64,000 nt of DNA. Origin: Alphaproteobacteria bacterium (GTDB taxonomy: Bacteria; Pseudomonadota; Alphaproteobacteria; TMED109). The DNA lies in the NCBI GenBank assembly GCA_022825705.1, contig JAJDWH010000024.1, positions 1-64,000 on the forward strand, written 5' to 3'. A program made the position numbers and the translations under genes. This document shows positions 17,498-27,372 of the stretch, piece by piece; positions within the stretch are counted from its first letter, which is position 1, and each line of letters opens with the position of its first letter. The notes under the pieces are model-generated. The model searched no databases. It was not told where the DNA came from and worked only from the letters and a program-made list of their open reading frames with translations.

Positions 17498-18310
17498 TCA
17501 GATCAGGTTGTCGACGACCGCCAGCGGCGTGGCTGCCAACAGCCCGGCATCAACGGGCAGGATGACACCTGAAATCCAGCGCGACTCGTCGCTAGCCAGA
17601 AACACTGCCGCCCACGCGACGTCCCAGGCGTCGCCCGTAGTCCCCAGCGGAGCAGCCTTCCGCCGCAACTCCAGCTGCTCCTCTGTCATGGAGGCCACGA
17701 ACGGCGCGTGGAGGTGCCCGGGTGCGATGCAGTTGACACGGATGTTGTCGCGGCCGTGATGGACCGCCATGGCCTTGGTCAGCGTGATCAAACCGCCTTT
17801 TGCAACCGAGTAGGGGACATTGAGCGACGCGCCGGCGCGCAAACCGTCGATCGAGGAAACGTGGATGATGGAACCGCTGCCGCCGGCTGCCATCTGCGGG
17901 ACCGTAAACTTCGACACCAAGGCGGCAGACTTGAGATTGCCGTCGAGGGCGCGGGACCATACCTCGTCCTCGATATCCGTGACCTTGCCCGGCCCCAGCG
18001 CACCCACGTTGTTGACCAGAATGTCGATACGGCCGTAGCGGTCGGTGCAGGCGTCGATCAAGGCCCTGCAGGCCGGCTCGTCAGTAACGTCCGCTTCGAA
18101 TACCGAAGCTGTGCCGCCGTCGTCAGCGATCTGACGTTCGGTCGCGCGAGCACGACCCTCGTCCAGGTCGGCGAGCAGGACCTTGGCGCCGTGACGGGCA
18201 AAGAGAATCGCGGTCGCCTCCCCGGTGCCGGTAAGCGAACCGCGTGATCCGGCACCGGTAACCAATGCCACCTTGTCGTTGAGGCGTTTCTCGGCCATGT
18301 CCGCCATCAT
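17498..18310 (-). CDS. SDR family oxidoreductase
   Basis: A 270-residue classical short-chain dehydrogenase with an expanded glycine-rich loop (TGAGSRGSLTGTGEA), the NNVG strand, a catalytic Ser in HVSSIDG and the YSVAK catalytic pair. It overlaps the upstream SDR by an ATGA and so is co-translated with it. The start could be any of the ATGs at 18310, 18307 or 18298. An NAD(P)-dependent alcohol/ketone oxidoreduction is expected; the substrate is unknown. Confidence 0.88.
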   Translation of the reverse strand: MMADMAEKRLNDKVALVTGAGSRGSLTGTGEATAILFARHGAKVLLADLDEGRARATERQIADDGGTASVFEADVTDEPACRALIDACTDRYGRIDILVNNVGALGPGKVTDIEDEVWSRALDGNLKSAALVSKFTVPQMAAGGSGSIIHVSSIDGLRAGASLNVPYSVAKGGLITLTKAMAVHHGRDNIRVNCIAPGHLHAPFVASMTEEQLELRRKAAPLGTTGDAWDVAWAAVFLASDESRWISGVILPVDAGLLAATPLAVVDNLI

Positions 18311-19137
18311 TCCATCACCGCGCCGCCGGCGACCGTGACCGACAGGCCGGTCAGGAACTCCGCGTCGGCTGACGCCAGAAACGTGGCGACCCGGGCCACG
18401 TCCTCGGCATTGCCAACGCGCCCGAGCGGGGTGTTTGCTTCGGTTCGGGTCTTCATGGCCAGGTGATGCGCCTCGGCCGTGACTCCTTCGGGGGCCAACG
18501 CCGCCGCGATCTCCGCGACTCGTTCAGTTTCGACGTAGCCCGGGCAAATGGCATTCACCGTGATGTTGTGAGGCCCGAGTTCCTGTGCAAGCGCCTGGGT
18601 GAACCCGCGAACTGCGAACTTGGATGCGCAATAGGCGGCGAACCGGGCCACGCCGCGCTTGCCCGAAACCGAAGACAGATTGATGATTCGTCCGCCGGTC
18701 CCCTGGGCGATGAGAGCCCGCGCCACGGCGCGAGAGCAAAGGAACGTCCCCTTTGCGTTGACGTTCTGCACCCGGTCCCATTCGGCTTCATCGAGGTTGA
18801 CCACGGGCACGCGATCGCGACCGGCGATCGCTCCAGCATTGTTGACGAGAATGTCGATCCGGCCGAAATGGTCGAGTACCCGGCTCACCATGGTCTCGAC
18901 ATCATTTGCACTTGATACATCGCCGACGACACTTAGCACTCGCCGGCCGATGGCTTCGATCTCCCGCTCAACATCCGGCAGGCCCGCCCAGTCCGCTGAA
19001 CCTTCGCGTCGCGGGACGATGTCGTTAATGCCGACATCTGCGCCGGCCTGCGCCATGCGCCGGGCAATGGCACGTCCCATCCCCTGCTCGCCGCCCGCCC
19101 CAGTTACCAGCGCGACCTTGCCCGTCAAGTCGTACAT
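18307..19137 (-). CDS. SDR family oxidoreductase (FabG-like)
   Basis: A 276-residue short-chain dehydrogenase with the VALVTGAGGEQGMGRAIA cofactor motif, NNAGAIAG, a catalytic Ser in NLSSVSGKRG and the YCASK catalytic pair. It is the first gene of the minus-strand cluster that runs down to 12972. It resembles FabG-like oxidoreductases but carries a longer loop after the first helix. A catabolic role with the ThDP enzyme and the carnitine-dehydrogenase-like protein is likely. Confidence 0.88.
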   Translation of the reverse strand: MYDLTGKVALVTGAGGEQGMGRAIARRMAQAGADVGINDIVPRREGSADWAGLPDVEREIEAIGRRVLSVVGDVSSANDVETMVSRVLDHFGRIDILVNNAGAIAGRDRVPVVNLDEAEWDRVQNVNAKGTFLCSRAVARALIAQGTGGRIINLSSVSGKRGVARFAAYCASKFAVRGFTQALAQELGPHNITVNAICPGYVETERVAEIAAALAPEGVTAEAHHLAMKTRTEANTPLGRVGNAEDVARVATFLASADAEFLTGLSVTVAGGAVME

Positions 19138-19653
19138 CGTCTCATTCCTCGTCTCGCCGGCGTGCCGGCCGTGAACGCTGCCTGGTTGTCTCGAAGCCTT
19201 GCCGACAAATCAACCGTGTCCGCTGCATTCGATTGCCAAACCGGCGGAGCAATAACGCCCAAAGCTGCATGCCAATTCGCCGGGAGGGCACTATAGGGAT
19301 GTTCCGCAGCGACCTGGCGGCACCGGGGCTCGCCGGTTCAGCAACATCGGAAAAAAGTCCCTTGCATCGATGAGAGGCAGTTGCCTGTCACCCGTCGCAA
19401 TCGGCATGGCGGGGTGGCCGACCTGCGCAGCGCATCGGGCGGGGCGCCTTCTAGACGCTTTAGGTCTTCCGTAGGGCCGCCGGCCACGATTCCGGTTTGG
19501 GCGCGATCTCCGGTACGTCATAAGCACGCTGTCCCACGCCGGCAATGTTTCCACTTCGATGATGACCAACAGTCGATCGCGTCTGAACTGAAGAGAGAAA
19601 GTGCAAATTGGAAGTCGACCGGCACTTCCGTGCCTGAGTTGGCGCAGGGAGCA
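19138..19653. other. Intergenic region, no gene supported
   Basis: Some 516 bp between the SDR pair and cysNC. It should contain the promoter of the SDR cluster and the 3' end of the cys operon. A 92-codon frame on the minus strand (19291-19569, TTG start) was considered but shows no recognisable family. Confidence 0.5.
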
Positions 19654-21552
19654 CTATTCCAGGGAAAGCAGCAATCGCACCACCGCAACTGCCGCCTCGT
19701 CGGCGGAGAGCTCGGTCGTGTCGATTCTCAGTTCGGGGCTTTGTGGCGGCTCGTACGGCGAATCGATACCGGTGAAATTCGCCAGTTCGCCGCTGCGGGC
19801 TTTCGCATAGAGCCCCTTGGGATCGCGCGCCTCGCAGATCTCCAGCGGGGTATCGACAAAGATCTCGACAAATTCTCCTTCCTGAAGCAACGCTCGGGCC
19901 ATGGACCGTTCGGATCGAAACGGTGAGATGAAGGAAACGACGACGATGAGCCCGGCGTCCACCATCAGCTTCGCAACTTCGGCGACCCGGCGAATGTTCT
20001 CCACGCGGTCCCGGTCGGTGAAGCCGAGATCCCTGTTCAGGCCATGTCGGACATTGTCTCCGTCGAGCAGGTAAGTGCGTTTTCCCATCGCCTGGAGCTT
20101 CTGCTCCAGCCGATCGGCGATCGTGGATTTGCCGGCTCCGGAGAGGCCAGTCATCCATAGGACACAGGGTTTTTGTTGGTTGACCCGCGCCCGCTCCGCC
20201 TTGTCCACCTTCATCTTCTGCCAAACGATGTTGGTTGCGCGGCGAAGCGCGAAGCTGATCACGCCGGCGCCGACCGTGGCGTTGGTGAACCTGTCGATAA
20301 GTACGAATGCGCCCGTTCTGCGATTCATTGCGTAAGCATCAAACGGGACTGGGCGATCGAGCGAAATCTTGCAGTACCCAACTTCGTTCAGTTGGAGTGT
20401 CTTGGCAGCCAATCGGCCCAGGGTATCCATGTCGATACGATGGGTAAGGTCCGTGATCTGGGCGACAGCAGATGCGCTGGCAAAACGAGCCAGATAGGGC
20501 CGTTCCGGCAGCATGGCATCCGTATCCAGCCAGATGAGATGAGCAGCGAACTGGTCGGCCAGCGCTGGAGGCTGTCCGTTGTCGGAGATCATGTCGCCGC
20601 GACTGATGTCGATTTCGTCGGCGAGCACGAGCGTGATCGCCTGGCCCTCGACCGCCTGGTCGAGATCGCCGGACGGCCCGAGGATGCGGTCGACGGTCGA
20701 TCGCGAGCCGGACGGGCTGACGGCAACTGTCATCCCGCGCTCGACAGAGCCGGAAACCACGGTGCCGCTGAGGCCTCGGAACTCCGAATTGGGACGATTG
20801 ACCCACTGCACTGGTAAACGGAATCCCCCCGCCACCTCGTTCCCGGGGAGTTTGCAGGTGTCCAGTACTTCCATGAGCGTCGGCCCGAGGTACCAGGGCG
20901 TATCTTCGCCAGACTCGAAGACGTTCACGCCGGTCAGCGCGGACAGCGGGATCGCTGTCACGGATTCGATTCCCAGTTCATTCGCGAACGCTTTGTATGC
21001 CGCGACGATGGACCGGAATACGGAGCGGTCGTATCCGACCAGATCCATCTTGTTGACAGCGAGGACCACTTGGCGAATGCCCATTAGCGACACGATGTAA
21101 CTGTGTCGGCGGGTCTGGGTCAGAAGCCCCTTGCGGGCATCGATCAGAACTATCGCGAGTTCGGCCGTGGAGGCACCGGTGACCATGTTTCGCGTGTACT
21201 GCTCGTGGCCGGGCGCATCGATCGCGATGAATCTTCTGCTGTCCGTCTCGAAATAGCGGTGCGCGACGTCGATGGTGATGCCCTGCTCGCGCTCCGCCTG
21301 CAGGCCGTCGACCAGTAAGGCGAGATCAACTGCATCACCTCGGGTACCGTAGGTTGGACTCTCCGCCTGCGCCGCCGAAAGCTGGTCTTCGAAGACCGTC
21401 CTGGAATCGTGCAGCAGCCGCCCTAGAAGCGTTGATTTGCCGTCATCGACGGAGCCGCAGATGATGAAGCGGACATGCCCTTTTTCATTCTCTGTTGAAA
21501 GGACAGCATCGATCTCTTTCGACGCGGTCGGTGCACTCCCGCCAGCCGGCAT
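19654..21552 (-). CDS. cysNC: Bifunctional sulfate adenylyltransferase subunit 1 / adenylylsulfate kinase
   Basis: A 632-residue fusion. Residues 1-430 are a CysN-type elongation-factor-like GTPase ([37 protein letters not shown]), which drives APS formation with CysD. From about residue 450 follows an APS kinase domain (P-loop GLSGAGKST, then [10 protein letters not shown] and the [18 protein letters not shown] segment) that makes PAPS. The fusion is frequent in alphaproteobacteria. It overlaps cysD by one base, so the two are translationally coupled. It supplies activated sulfate for cysteine synthesis or sulfation; no reductase genes are in the window. Confidence 0.96.
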   Translation of the reverse strand: MPAGGSAPTASKEIDAVLSTENEKGHVRFIICGSVDDGKSTLLGRLLHDSRTVFEDQLSAAQAESPTYGTRGDAVDLALLVDGLQAEREQGITIDVAHRYFETDSRRFIAIDAPGHEQYTRNMVTGASTAELAIVLIDARKGLLTQTRRHSYIVSLMGIRQVVLAVNKMDLVGYDRSVFRSIVAAYKAFANELGIESVTAIPLSALTGVNVFESGEDTPWYLGPTLMEVLDTCKLPGNEVAGGFRLPVQWVNRPNSEFRGLSGTVVSGSVERGMTVAVSPSGSRSTVDRILGPSGDLDQAVEGQAITLVLADEIDISRGDMISDNGQPPALADQFAAHLIWLDTDAMLPERPYLARFASASAVAQITDLTHRIDMDTLGRLAAKTLQLNEVGYCKISLDRPVPFDAYAMNRRTGAFVLIDRFTNATVGAGVISFALRRATNIVWQKMKVDKAERARVNQQKPCVLWMTGLSGAGKSTIADRLEQKLQAMGKRTYLLDGDNVRHGLNRDLGFTDRDRVENIRRVAEVAKLMVDAGLIVVVSFISPFRSERSMARALLQEGEFVEIFVDTPLEICEARDPKGLYAKARSGELANFTGIDSPYEPPQSPELRIDTTELSADEAAVAVVRLLLSLE

Positions 21553-22448
21553 CAGAAATACCCTTCCTGCTTCTTTTTCTCCATCGAGCCGAGCTGGTCG
21601 TGGTCAATGACCCTGCCCTCCCTTTCGGAGGCGCGGCTCTGCCGTAGTTCGGCCATGACTTCCGGGATCGTGGCAGCACTGGACGGGACCGCGCCCGTCA
21701 GCGGGTAGCACCCCAAGGTACGGAACCGGACCAGCATCTCTCTCGGCGTCTCTCCGGGCTCGAGCGGCAACCGTTCGTCGTCAACCATGACGAGAAGGCC
21801 CCCACGCTCCACGGTGGGACGAACGGCGGCGAAATACAGTGGCACCACGGGAATATCCTCCCGCTCGATGTATTGCCAGACGTCGAGTTCGGTCCAGTTG
21901 GACAGCGGGAACACCCTAACGCTTTCCCCGGGCGAGACGCGCGTGTTGTAGAGGTTCCAGAGTTCGGGCCGCTGGCTCTTCGGGTCCCAGCGATGCGTGC
22001 TGCTGCGAAAGGAGAATACCCGTTCCTTGGCGCGCGATTTCTCCTCGTCGCGTCTCGCACCACCGAGCACGGCGTCAAAACCATGCATGTCGAGGGCCTG
22101 CTTGAGTGCCTCGGTTTTCATGACCTCAGTGTGGACCCTGGACCCGTGGGTGACGGGGCCGACCCCCCGCTCCAAGCCGTCCCGGTTGACGTGGACAATC
22201 AGATTGATCCCGTGACGGGCGGCCGTCTCGTCACGAAACCGGATCATGTCGCGGAACTTCCACGTCGTGTCGACGTGCAGCAACGGCAAGGGGAGGCTTC
22301 CGGGCGCGAAGGCCTTGAACGCCAAGTGAAGCATGACGCTCGAGTCCTTGCCGATCGAATACAGCATCACCGGGTTGCGGAATTCGGCCGCCACCTCCCG
22401 CATGATGTGAATGCTTTCCGATTCCAGGCGGTCCAGATGGTTCAGCAT
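21552..22448 (-). CDS. cysD: Sulfate adenylyltransferase subunit 2
   Basis: A 298-residue member of the PAPS-reductase-like PP-loop family. The ATP-pyrophosphate loop is [15 protein letters not shown], followed by [32 protein letters not shown] and the [22 protein letters not shown] motif, all standard for CysD. It forms a heterodimer with the CysN half of the next gene to make APS from sulfate and ATP. The family length is about 300, so the gene is complete. Confidence 0.96.
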   Translation of the reverse strand: MLNHLDRLESESIHIMREVAAEFRNPVMLYSIGKDSSVMLHLAFKAFAPGSLPLPLLHVDTTWKFRDMIRFRDETAARHGINLIVHVNRDGLERGVGPVTHGSRVHTEVMKTEALKQALDMHGFDAVLGGARRDEEKSRAKERVFSFRSSTHRWDPKSQRPELWNLYNTRVSPGESVRVFPLSNWTELDVWQYIEREDIPVVPLYFAAVRPTVERGGLLVMVDDERLPLEPGETPREMLVRFRTLGCYPLTGAVPSSAATIPEVMAELRQSRASEREGRVIDHDQLGSMEKKKQEGYF

Positions 22449-23247
22449 CGGTCAAGAATGCGGGGTTTCCATTGTCGTTTCCATCGGACTTCGACCCTCG
22501 GCGCCAACTCTTGGCTTCGTGGACACTCGGATCCTGTTTGGCGGAAGTAGCGAGTAACCGAGATGGCCCGGCGATGCGGCGGCGGTCCAAGCGTGCTCTG
22601 CACAATGGCGTGACGTCATGGCGCCGACGAAATTCCGTTGCAAGTGCGGGATCGCCGCGGCTTTATCCACCATCGCCGCTAGCTGGCACCCGTAGTCAGG
22701 CAACACATGGCATCGGCGGAAGCCAACCGAGCCATGCGGAAGACGCGGTGTACGAACGGGGTGTATGGGAACCTGCATTCGAATTCTCAAGGCCCCCGCT
22801 TTTCGAGCGACTCTTTTGCAAGCGGCACGGGAATACGATCTATCATGAGATTGACGTCGCTCGTCTGCCTGTCGACCGGCGCAAGAACGTATCCACACGC
22901 GAAGTTTTCGGTTCGCTGACCTGGCGAAGAACCTTTGAATTCCGCACACATGTCGCGCTTGGTGCGGTTCCTATCCGTTCAACTGAAGGCGGCGAACATG
23001 ATTGGCAGATTCGACCACGATCAGCTTGCCCGGTTCGAGCCGACTGGATCGCGGTCGATTCCGCCTGCGGGCTTGCCGGCAGTTCAGGGAGCCAGGAGCA
23101 AATGCTCGTTGGGTCTCCCGTCCGGCCGGCGCGCCGGCTCAAGGGTCGCAAGCCATTCCAACGAGGCTGATCAACGACTCCACCGGACTAAGTCCGAACA
23201 ACTGCCTCGCAAGTGGGATTGAAGGCTTGCCGCCGTTCCCGGCGACG
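22449..23247. other. Long gene-poor region upstream of cysD
   Basis: About 800 bp. Open frames occur on both strands (for example 22472-23170 plus, 22452-22949 minus), but none resembles a known protein or has a good ribosome site. A 14-bp GC palindrome lies at 23125-23138. It should contain the cysD promoter; otherwise nothing is recognised. It may be decayed coding sequence. Confidence 0.45.
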
Positions 23248-23526
23248 CTAGTTGGCGTCTCCCACCACTTCCTCAAGACCTTTCTTGTCAGGAGAAGCCG
23301 TTTTCAGTTGTCGGGCAACTCCCTCCAACACACTGGCTAGTTGTCGCTGGACCTGTTCTTCCTCGGATCCGGTCGGGAGATAGACGGTAGCTGCCAGGAT
23401 GCCCGGGGATTTCCTTCCGTCGCCTGAGTTTGTGGACCCGGAAACCAAGACATCAAACCTTGCCGTCGGGCTTCGGTCATCGGGAAAAGCGTGAACGTCG
23501 ACATACTTGATTTCAAATTCCTGCAT
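23248..23526 (-). CDS. Small protein of unknown function
   Basis: A 92-residue frame with balanced amino-acid composition (an N-terminal beta-like stretch MQEFEIKYVDVHAFPDD, a central Ser/Gly segment, then a charged C-terminal helix). A GGAG sits eight bases before the ATG, which supports translation. No signal peptide, membrane segment or recognised family. It is isolated between two gene-poor stretches, so there is no functional context. Confidence 0.55.
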   Translation of the reverse strand: MQEFEIKYVDVHAFPDDRSPTARFDVLVSGSTNSGDGRKSPGILAATVYLPTGSEEEQVQRQLASVLEGVARQLKTASPDKKGLEEVVGDAN

Positions 23527-24224
23527 ATCGAAGCTCCATTGGTTCCATTTGGCATCCTAGCATGAAGCCAGAAGGAATCATGTATCGAACGTAGTATCGA
23601 GGCCCGAGAACTCAGGGCTAGCAACAGTCTCGTGAAATCTCTTGGAATCCGGCAAATTATCCGGGCAAGTGTTGACGCGATACCGAAAATGAAAGAGTTC
23701 CGTTCGAAGCTCTGATCAGCGACAGCAAGGCGACCAACTCTATATCGCGACGAATTATGGAAGTTCCCGAGATATGGAAATCATTTGTCGGGTTGGTGGT
23801 GCTTCGCGCAAGTACCGTTCCCCGCCCAATGACGCAGAGATGCGCGTGGCCGGCGAACCAGTCCACAATTCCGCGATAACTGGGAGCCTCGCGCCACATG
23901 CGCTGGACTGCAGGATGCTCTCCCCGGCACCGCCTGATCCCCGAAGCTCCAGATGTGTCAGTTGCCAAGTGGCCGGGGTTCGCCCTCAACCAGAGCTCAA
24001 ACGGCTTTTCTTGTCTGCTTATCCTCCGCTCGCGCAGCACTTCGCGGGCGTGATTTATGGGAGCGACTTGACTGTCCCAGTGGATCGGCCGATTCCCGGA
24101 ATCGGGGGTGCTTCGGGTCACGTTGGACACCCGCCAAACTGGCGGTCCGCGAAGACCTCGTCCGCCGCCGGCGCTGCGGCCCAATCCCGACGCCTGATTG
24201 GGTGGGGGCCCAGGTCCGAGCCGG
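23527..24224. other. Gene-poor region next to tRNA-Thr
   Basis: About 700 bp on the 3' side of the minus-strand tRNA-Thr. A 199-codon frame (23657-24256) exists but begins inside the tRNA and has no recognised similarity. A tRNA 3' flank is a usual integration site, but no integrase and no repeat of the tRNA end was found here. Confidence 0.4.
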
Positions 24225-24297
24225 TGCCGACGGAGGGACTTGAACCCCCGACCCACGCATTACGAATGCGTTGCTCTACCGTCTGAGCTACGTCGGC
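24225..24297 (-). tRNA. tRNA-Thr (anticodon CGT)
   Basis: On the minus strand a full cloverleaf can be folded: a 7-bp acceptor stem (GCCGACG/CGTCGGC), D-arm GCTC...GAGC, anticodon stem ACGCA/TGCGT with loop TTCGTAA (anticodon CGT, decoding ACG), and T-arm GGGGG/CCCTC. The discriminator base is A. The CCA end is not encoded. Confidence 0.95.
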
Positions 24298-24356
24298 GAT
24301 GATCGGTGCAGAAATCTAGCCTAGCACGTCTGGGCCTGCAGCCGAGCGGCACTTAG

Positions 24357-25793
24357 TCATTCGGATTGCAGGCGTTTCGGCTGGCGCTGAGATCGGGTGC
24401 CCGACAACCGAATCCGGATTCGCAAGCCCGGGATGTTGTCCTCCAGGCTCAGCGTTCCATCGTGGAGGCGGACCACCGCGGCCACGAGCGAAAGCCCCAA
24501 TCCACTACCAGGAAGATCTCGGCTGGAACTCAGCCTGACAAACCGATCGAGAACCCGCTGACGCTCCGTCTCGGGAATGCCGGCCCCGTCGTCGGCAACG
24601 ATAAGTTCGCTATCGCCGGACGGGGCGCTGCGGACGGCAATGCGGATGCTGCCGCCGGGTGAGCTGTACTTGATGGCGTTGTCCAGAAGATTGGACAGGC
24701 TTTGCGCAAGCAACGTGCGGTGACCGAAGCACACGCACGGGGTTTCCTCCACGTGGACGAAGAGCGCGAGGCCCGAATCGTCAGCTACGGGCTCATAGAT
24801 TTCGGCCAACTCGCGCACCAATAGCGCGACGTCCACGGGTTCGAACTCGGGCTTGACCCCGCTTTCCAGCTGCGCGATCTCCAGCAATCCGTTGAAGGTC
24901 TCGATCAGTTGGTCCGCCTCGGCGATGGCCCGGTCCAAGGCGTGCTGCCGCTTCGTGGCGTCGTTCGCATCAAGCAGGGCGGCTTCGAGCCCGCTGCGCA
25001 GCCGATGCAGGGGAGTACGGAGATCGTGCGCAATGTTGTCGGTGACTTCGCGCAGATTCTTCACGAGCCCCTCGATACGCTCCATCATGACGTTGAACGT
25101 GCCGGCCAATCGGTCGAGTTCGTCACCGGAGCCTCGCTCTGGAAGGCGCTGGGTCAGGTCGCCTTCCAGCACGTTGCGAGCAGCCGAATTGATTCGGTTC
25201 ACCCGCACCAGGCTATGGCGGGCGACAAGTGCGCCGCCTGCAAAGCCAAGGACGAGAACGATGCCGCCGGCCCACAGGAAGGATTCCGTGTAGCGACTTT
25301 CGATCATTTGGAGCCCCTGCACGTCCCGCCCCACCAGGACCCGAAGGTCAGGTCGAAGGAGCACCACCTGCGCCCGCGCGGCTCGGGTTTCGAGCAGCCC
25401 GCCCCGCTCGGGAAGCGAGTAGCTGAAGTTGACCCATCCGTTCGGGTCAGCGTCGACCGTTGGCCACGAATCCAGGTTGCCGGTTGTCATGGCGGGCTGA
25501 CCCGCAAACGAGAGCAGGTAGAGACTGCTCGTTTGACCGTAACTTCGATCCTCCACGATATGACGAAGTGTCCGTGGCCCACCGCGCCGAAGCTGGGCGG
25601 AAAGGAATTGCAGTTCGCGCTGAATGCTTTCGTCGGTTTCACGATTCAGCAAGCCGACCGACATGGTGTGCACCAGGGTCAGCAGGGCTGAGCCCGTGAT
25701 GGCCACAAGCACCAAGTAGAGAAGCGTAAGCTGTACCGCAGCCGTCCGCAGCAGCGAAAAACGCGGGACCGGTGGCGTGGTTCCCGCCATCAC
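24357..25793 (-). CDS. Sensor histidine kinase
   Basis: A 478-residue membrane kinase. The first transmembrane helix is at about residues 18-42, a periplasmic sensor of about 125 residues follows, and the second helix is at 173-192, then a HAMP linker. The phosphoacceptor is His256 (NIAHDLRTPLHRLR). The ATP-binding domain has the N-box LLDNAIKYSS, DDGAGIP and GSGLGLSLV. It resembles OmpR-group, CusS/CopS-like kinases. Its start overlaps the stop of the response regulator gene, which is upstream in the same operon. The signal is unknown. Start is GTG at 25793 or ATG at 25790. Confidence 0.92.
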   Translation of the reverse strand: MMAGTTPPVPRFSLLRTAAVQLTLLYLVLVAITGSALLTLVHTMSVGLLNRETDESIQRELQFLSAQLRRGGPRTLRHIVEDRSYGQTSSLYLLSFAGQPAMTTGNLDSWPTVDADPNGWVNFSYSLPERGGLLETRAARAQVVLLRPDLRVLVGRDVQGLQMIESRYTESFLWAGGIVLVLGFAGGALVARHSLVRVNRINSAARNVLEGDLTQRLPERGSGDELDRLAGTFNVMMERIEGLVKNLREVTDNIAHDLRTPLHRLRSGLEAALLDANDATKRQHALDRAIAEADQLIETFNGLLEIAQLESGVKPEFEPVDVALLVRELAEIYEPVADDSGLALFVHVEETPCVCFGHRTLLAQSLSNLLDNAIKYSSPGGSIRIAVRSAPSGDSELIVADDGAGIPETERQRVLDRFVRLSSSRDLPGSGLGLSLVAAVVRLHDGTLSLEDNIPGLRIRIRLSGTRSQRQPKRLQSE

Positions 25794-26476
25794 AGGGACG
25801 TACCGGAACTACGCAGTGAGTAGCCGGCTCCCCGGATGGTCTGCAGGAGCGGCTCGGAGAAGCCGCGGTCGATCTTCGCGCGCAGACGACTGATGTGGAC
25901 ATCGATGACGCGCGTCTTGGGTTCGAAATGGTAGCCCCACACCTTTTCGAGGAGCATGGTGCGCGTGACGACTTGGCCGGCGTTTTCGAGCAGGAATTCC
26001 AGCATCCGGAACTCTCTCGGTTGCAAGTCGATGGGCTTGCCGGCGCGCATGACGGTTCGTTTCAGGCGATCAAGTTCAAGATCCGATAGCCGCAGCGTTG
26101 AAGCAGTAACTTCTGAAGAGTGACGTCGTACCAGAGCATCCAGTCGAGCCCGTACTTCTGCGAACGCGTATGGCTTGACGACGTAGTCGTCTCCCCCTGC
26201 CTCAAGGCCCCGTACCCGGTGATCAACCTCCCGCAACGCAGATAGGAAAAGGACTGGAGTATCGATCTTCTTGGCCCGCAGTTGTCGGACCATCGCGATA
26301 CCGTCAAGTTCGGGCAACATGCAGTCGACGATCAGCGCGTCAGGCCGCGTGTCGAGTGCCCGGTCCAGGCCGGTCAGCCCGTCTGCAGCGTGATCAACGA
26401 CGTGACCGAGTTCCGAAAGACCTTTGACCAGGAATTCCGCGGCCACCGTGTCGTCTTCCACAATGAGAATGTGCAT
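25790..26476 (-). CDS. OmpR-family response regulator
   Basis: A 228-residue regulator. The ATG at 26476, with a strong GGAGG eight bases upstream, is preferred over longer in-frame starts because the receiver domain begins there (MHILIVEDD). The phosphorylation site is Asp51 (ALIVDCMLPELDG), with the conserved Lys in YVVKPY. A winged-helix DNA-binding domain follows (LQPREFRMLEFLLENAG, RVIDVHISRLRAKI). It pairs with the downstream kinase. Direct repeats upstream may be its own binding site. Confidence 0.95.
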   Translation of the reverse strand: MHILIVEDDTVAAEFLVKGLSELGHVVDHAADGLTGLDRALDTRPDALIVDCMLPELDGIAMVRQLRAKKIDTPVLFLSALREVDHRVRGLEAGGDDYVVKPYAFAEVRARLDALVRRHSSEVTASTLRLSDLELDRLKRTVMRAGKPIDLQPREFRMLEFLLENAGQVVTRTMLLEKVWGYHFEPKTRVIDVHISRLRAKIDRGFSEPLLQTIRGAGYSLRSSGTSL

Positions 26477-26539
26477 TGAAGACGCCTCCTGTCTTTGCAC
26501 TCGATAAACATTCCTCGGAATAGTCGGCGCAAATGCAGT

Positions 26540-26567
26540 GGGAGCCACCTCCTATGGCGGGAGCCAC
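26540..26567 (-). promoter_or_regulatory. Direct repeat upstream of the response regulator
   Basis: Two copies of the 9-mer GTGGCTCCC (minus-strand reading) start 19 bp apart, about 65-90 bp upstream of the regulator ATG. OmpR-type regulators bind tandem direct repeats and often control their own operon, so this is a candidate autoregulatory operator. The rest of the gap up to 26981 shows no supported gene. Confidence 0.35.
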
Positions 26568-26981
26568 ACCCCTCGGGAGGGTTCTTCTGTCTTGGCCGCA
26601 ATCCTAGCCCGTCGGACTCGACTTAGCGATTTCGCCAGACGAAGTCCACGCCTCCGGCCTCCCGGTCATCTGGGCGCCTCGCGGAAGGACTGGTTGCCAA
26701 AGCGGTGCTTCGACTTCCTCCGCAGGAGCCGGGACGGCTCCAACGGGTCAATGAGGACATCGGTGGTCGTGGGTGCGGCGAACCGCGCTGTCCGTAGGTG
26801 GCGCCGATCAATCGGCTGTTAAGCCACGTGCGGTTGCGTGTCCGTCGACACGTATCGCGGCCAGCGGCCACCAATCCCGAGGCGGGCTCTCCGTGGCCGC
26901 GATCAGCAGCGGACGGGGCAGGTGGTGGGATTGAGGTCGGAGTCCTGAGCCGTTCGAGCTGCCTAGCTCAAGATCGCCCGT

Positions 26982-27320
26982 TCAATTGACGTTTTCCGGC
27001 TTGAGCGTGTAGCGGCCTTTCTCAGGGCCATCAAAGAGTCTGGGAATCTGCGGATGCAGGCACGGTTGGCTGCTTGTGTCCGGAAGCAAGTTCTGCTGGC
27101 TTACATAGGCGATGTAAGGACCTTCCTCGCTCTCCGCGAACAGGTGGTAGAAGGGCTGATCCTTGCGGGGACGGAGATCCTCTGGAATCTGCTGATACCA
27201 CTCTTCGGTGTTGTTGAATTCCGGATCCACGTCAAAGACTACGCCGCGAAAGGGGTAGATTCGGTGCCGGACCACTTGGCCAAGCCCGAATTCCGCCCGA
27301 GCTTGCAGCAGCTTCTGCAT
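26982..27320 (-). CDS. hspQ: Heat shock protein HspQ (YccV-like, hemimethylated-DNA-binding fold)
   Basis: A 112-residue protein with the HspQ/YccV signature: AEFGLGQVVRHRIYPFRGVVFDVDPEFNNTEEWY-type N-terminus and PFYHLFAESEEGPYIAYVSQQNL. HspQ is a small heat-inducible protein that stimulates the Lon protease and destabilises mutant DnaA. Length matches the family. A sequence matching the sigma-32 consensus lies about 55-80 bp upstream of the ATG, in agreement with heat control. Confidence 0.93.
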   Translation of the reverse strand: MQKLLQARAEFGLGQVVRHRIYPFRGVVFDVDPEFNNTEEWYQQIPEDLRPRKDQPFYHLFAESEEGPYIAYVSQQNLLPDTSSQPCLHPQIPRLFDGPEKGRYTLKPENVN

Positions 27321-27354
27321 GATCGTGTCCCTTCGCCTGTACCGACAGGTACCG

Positions 27355-27368
27355 AACTACCGGTAGTT
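27355..27368. promoter_or_regulatory. 14-bp palindrome in the hspQ leader
   Basis: A perfect palindrome (AACTACCGGTAGTT) sits just downstream of the predicted heat-shock promoter, near the expected transcription start. A second short inverted repeat (GTACC, four-base loop, GGTAC) follows at 27339-27352. Either an operator or a leader hairpin is possible. Confidence 0.35.
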
Positions 27369-27372
27369 TACC

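Noticed and set aside
19291-19569. A 92-codon minus-strand frame downstream of cysNC
   Set aside because: TTG start, Arg/Pro-rich composition and no family match; treated as intergenic.
23125-23138. 14-bp GC palindrome
   Set aside because: Isolated, not next to a gene end, and such palindromes are expected in DNA of this composition.
22472-23170. A 232-codon open frame on the plus strand upstream of cysD
   Set aside because: No recognisable domain, no ribosome site, composition like chance frames in GC-rich DNA, and overlapped by competing frames.
23657-24256. A 199-codon minus-strand frame at the tRNA-Thr
   Set aside because: Its start lies inside the tRNA and no integrase motif (R-H-R-Y) could be found.
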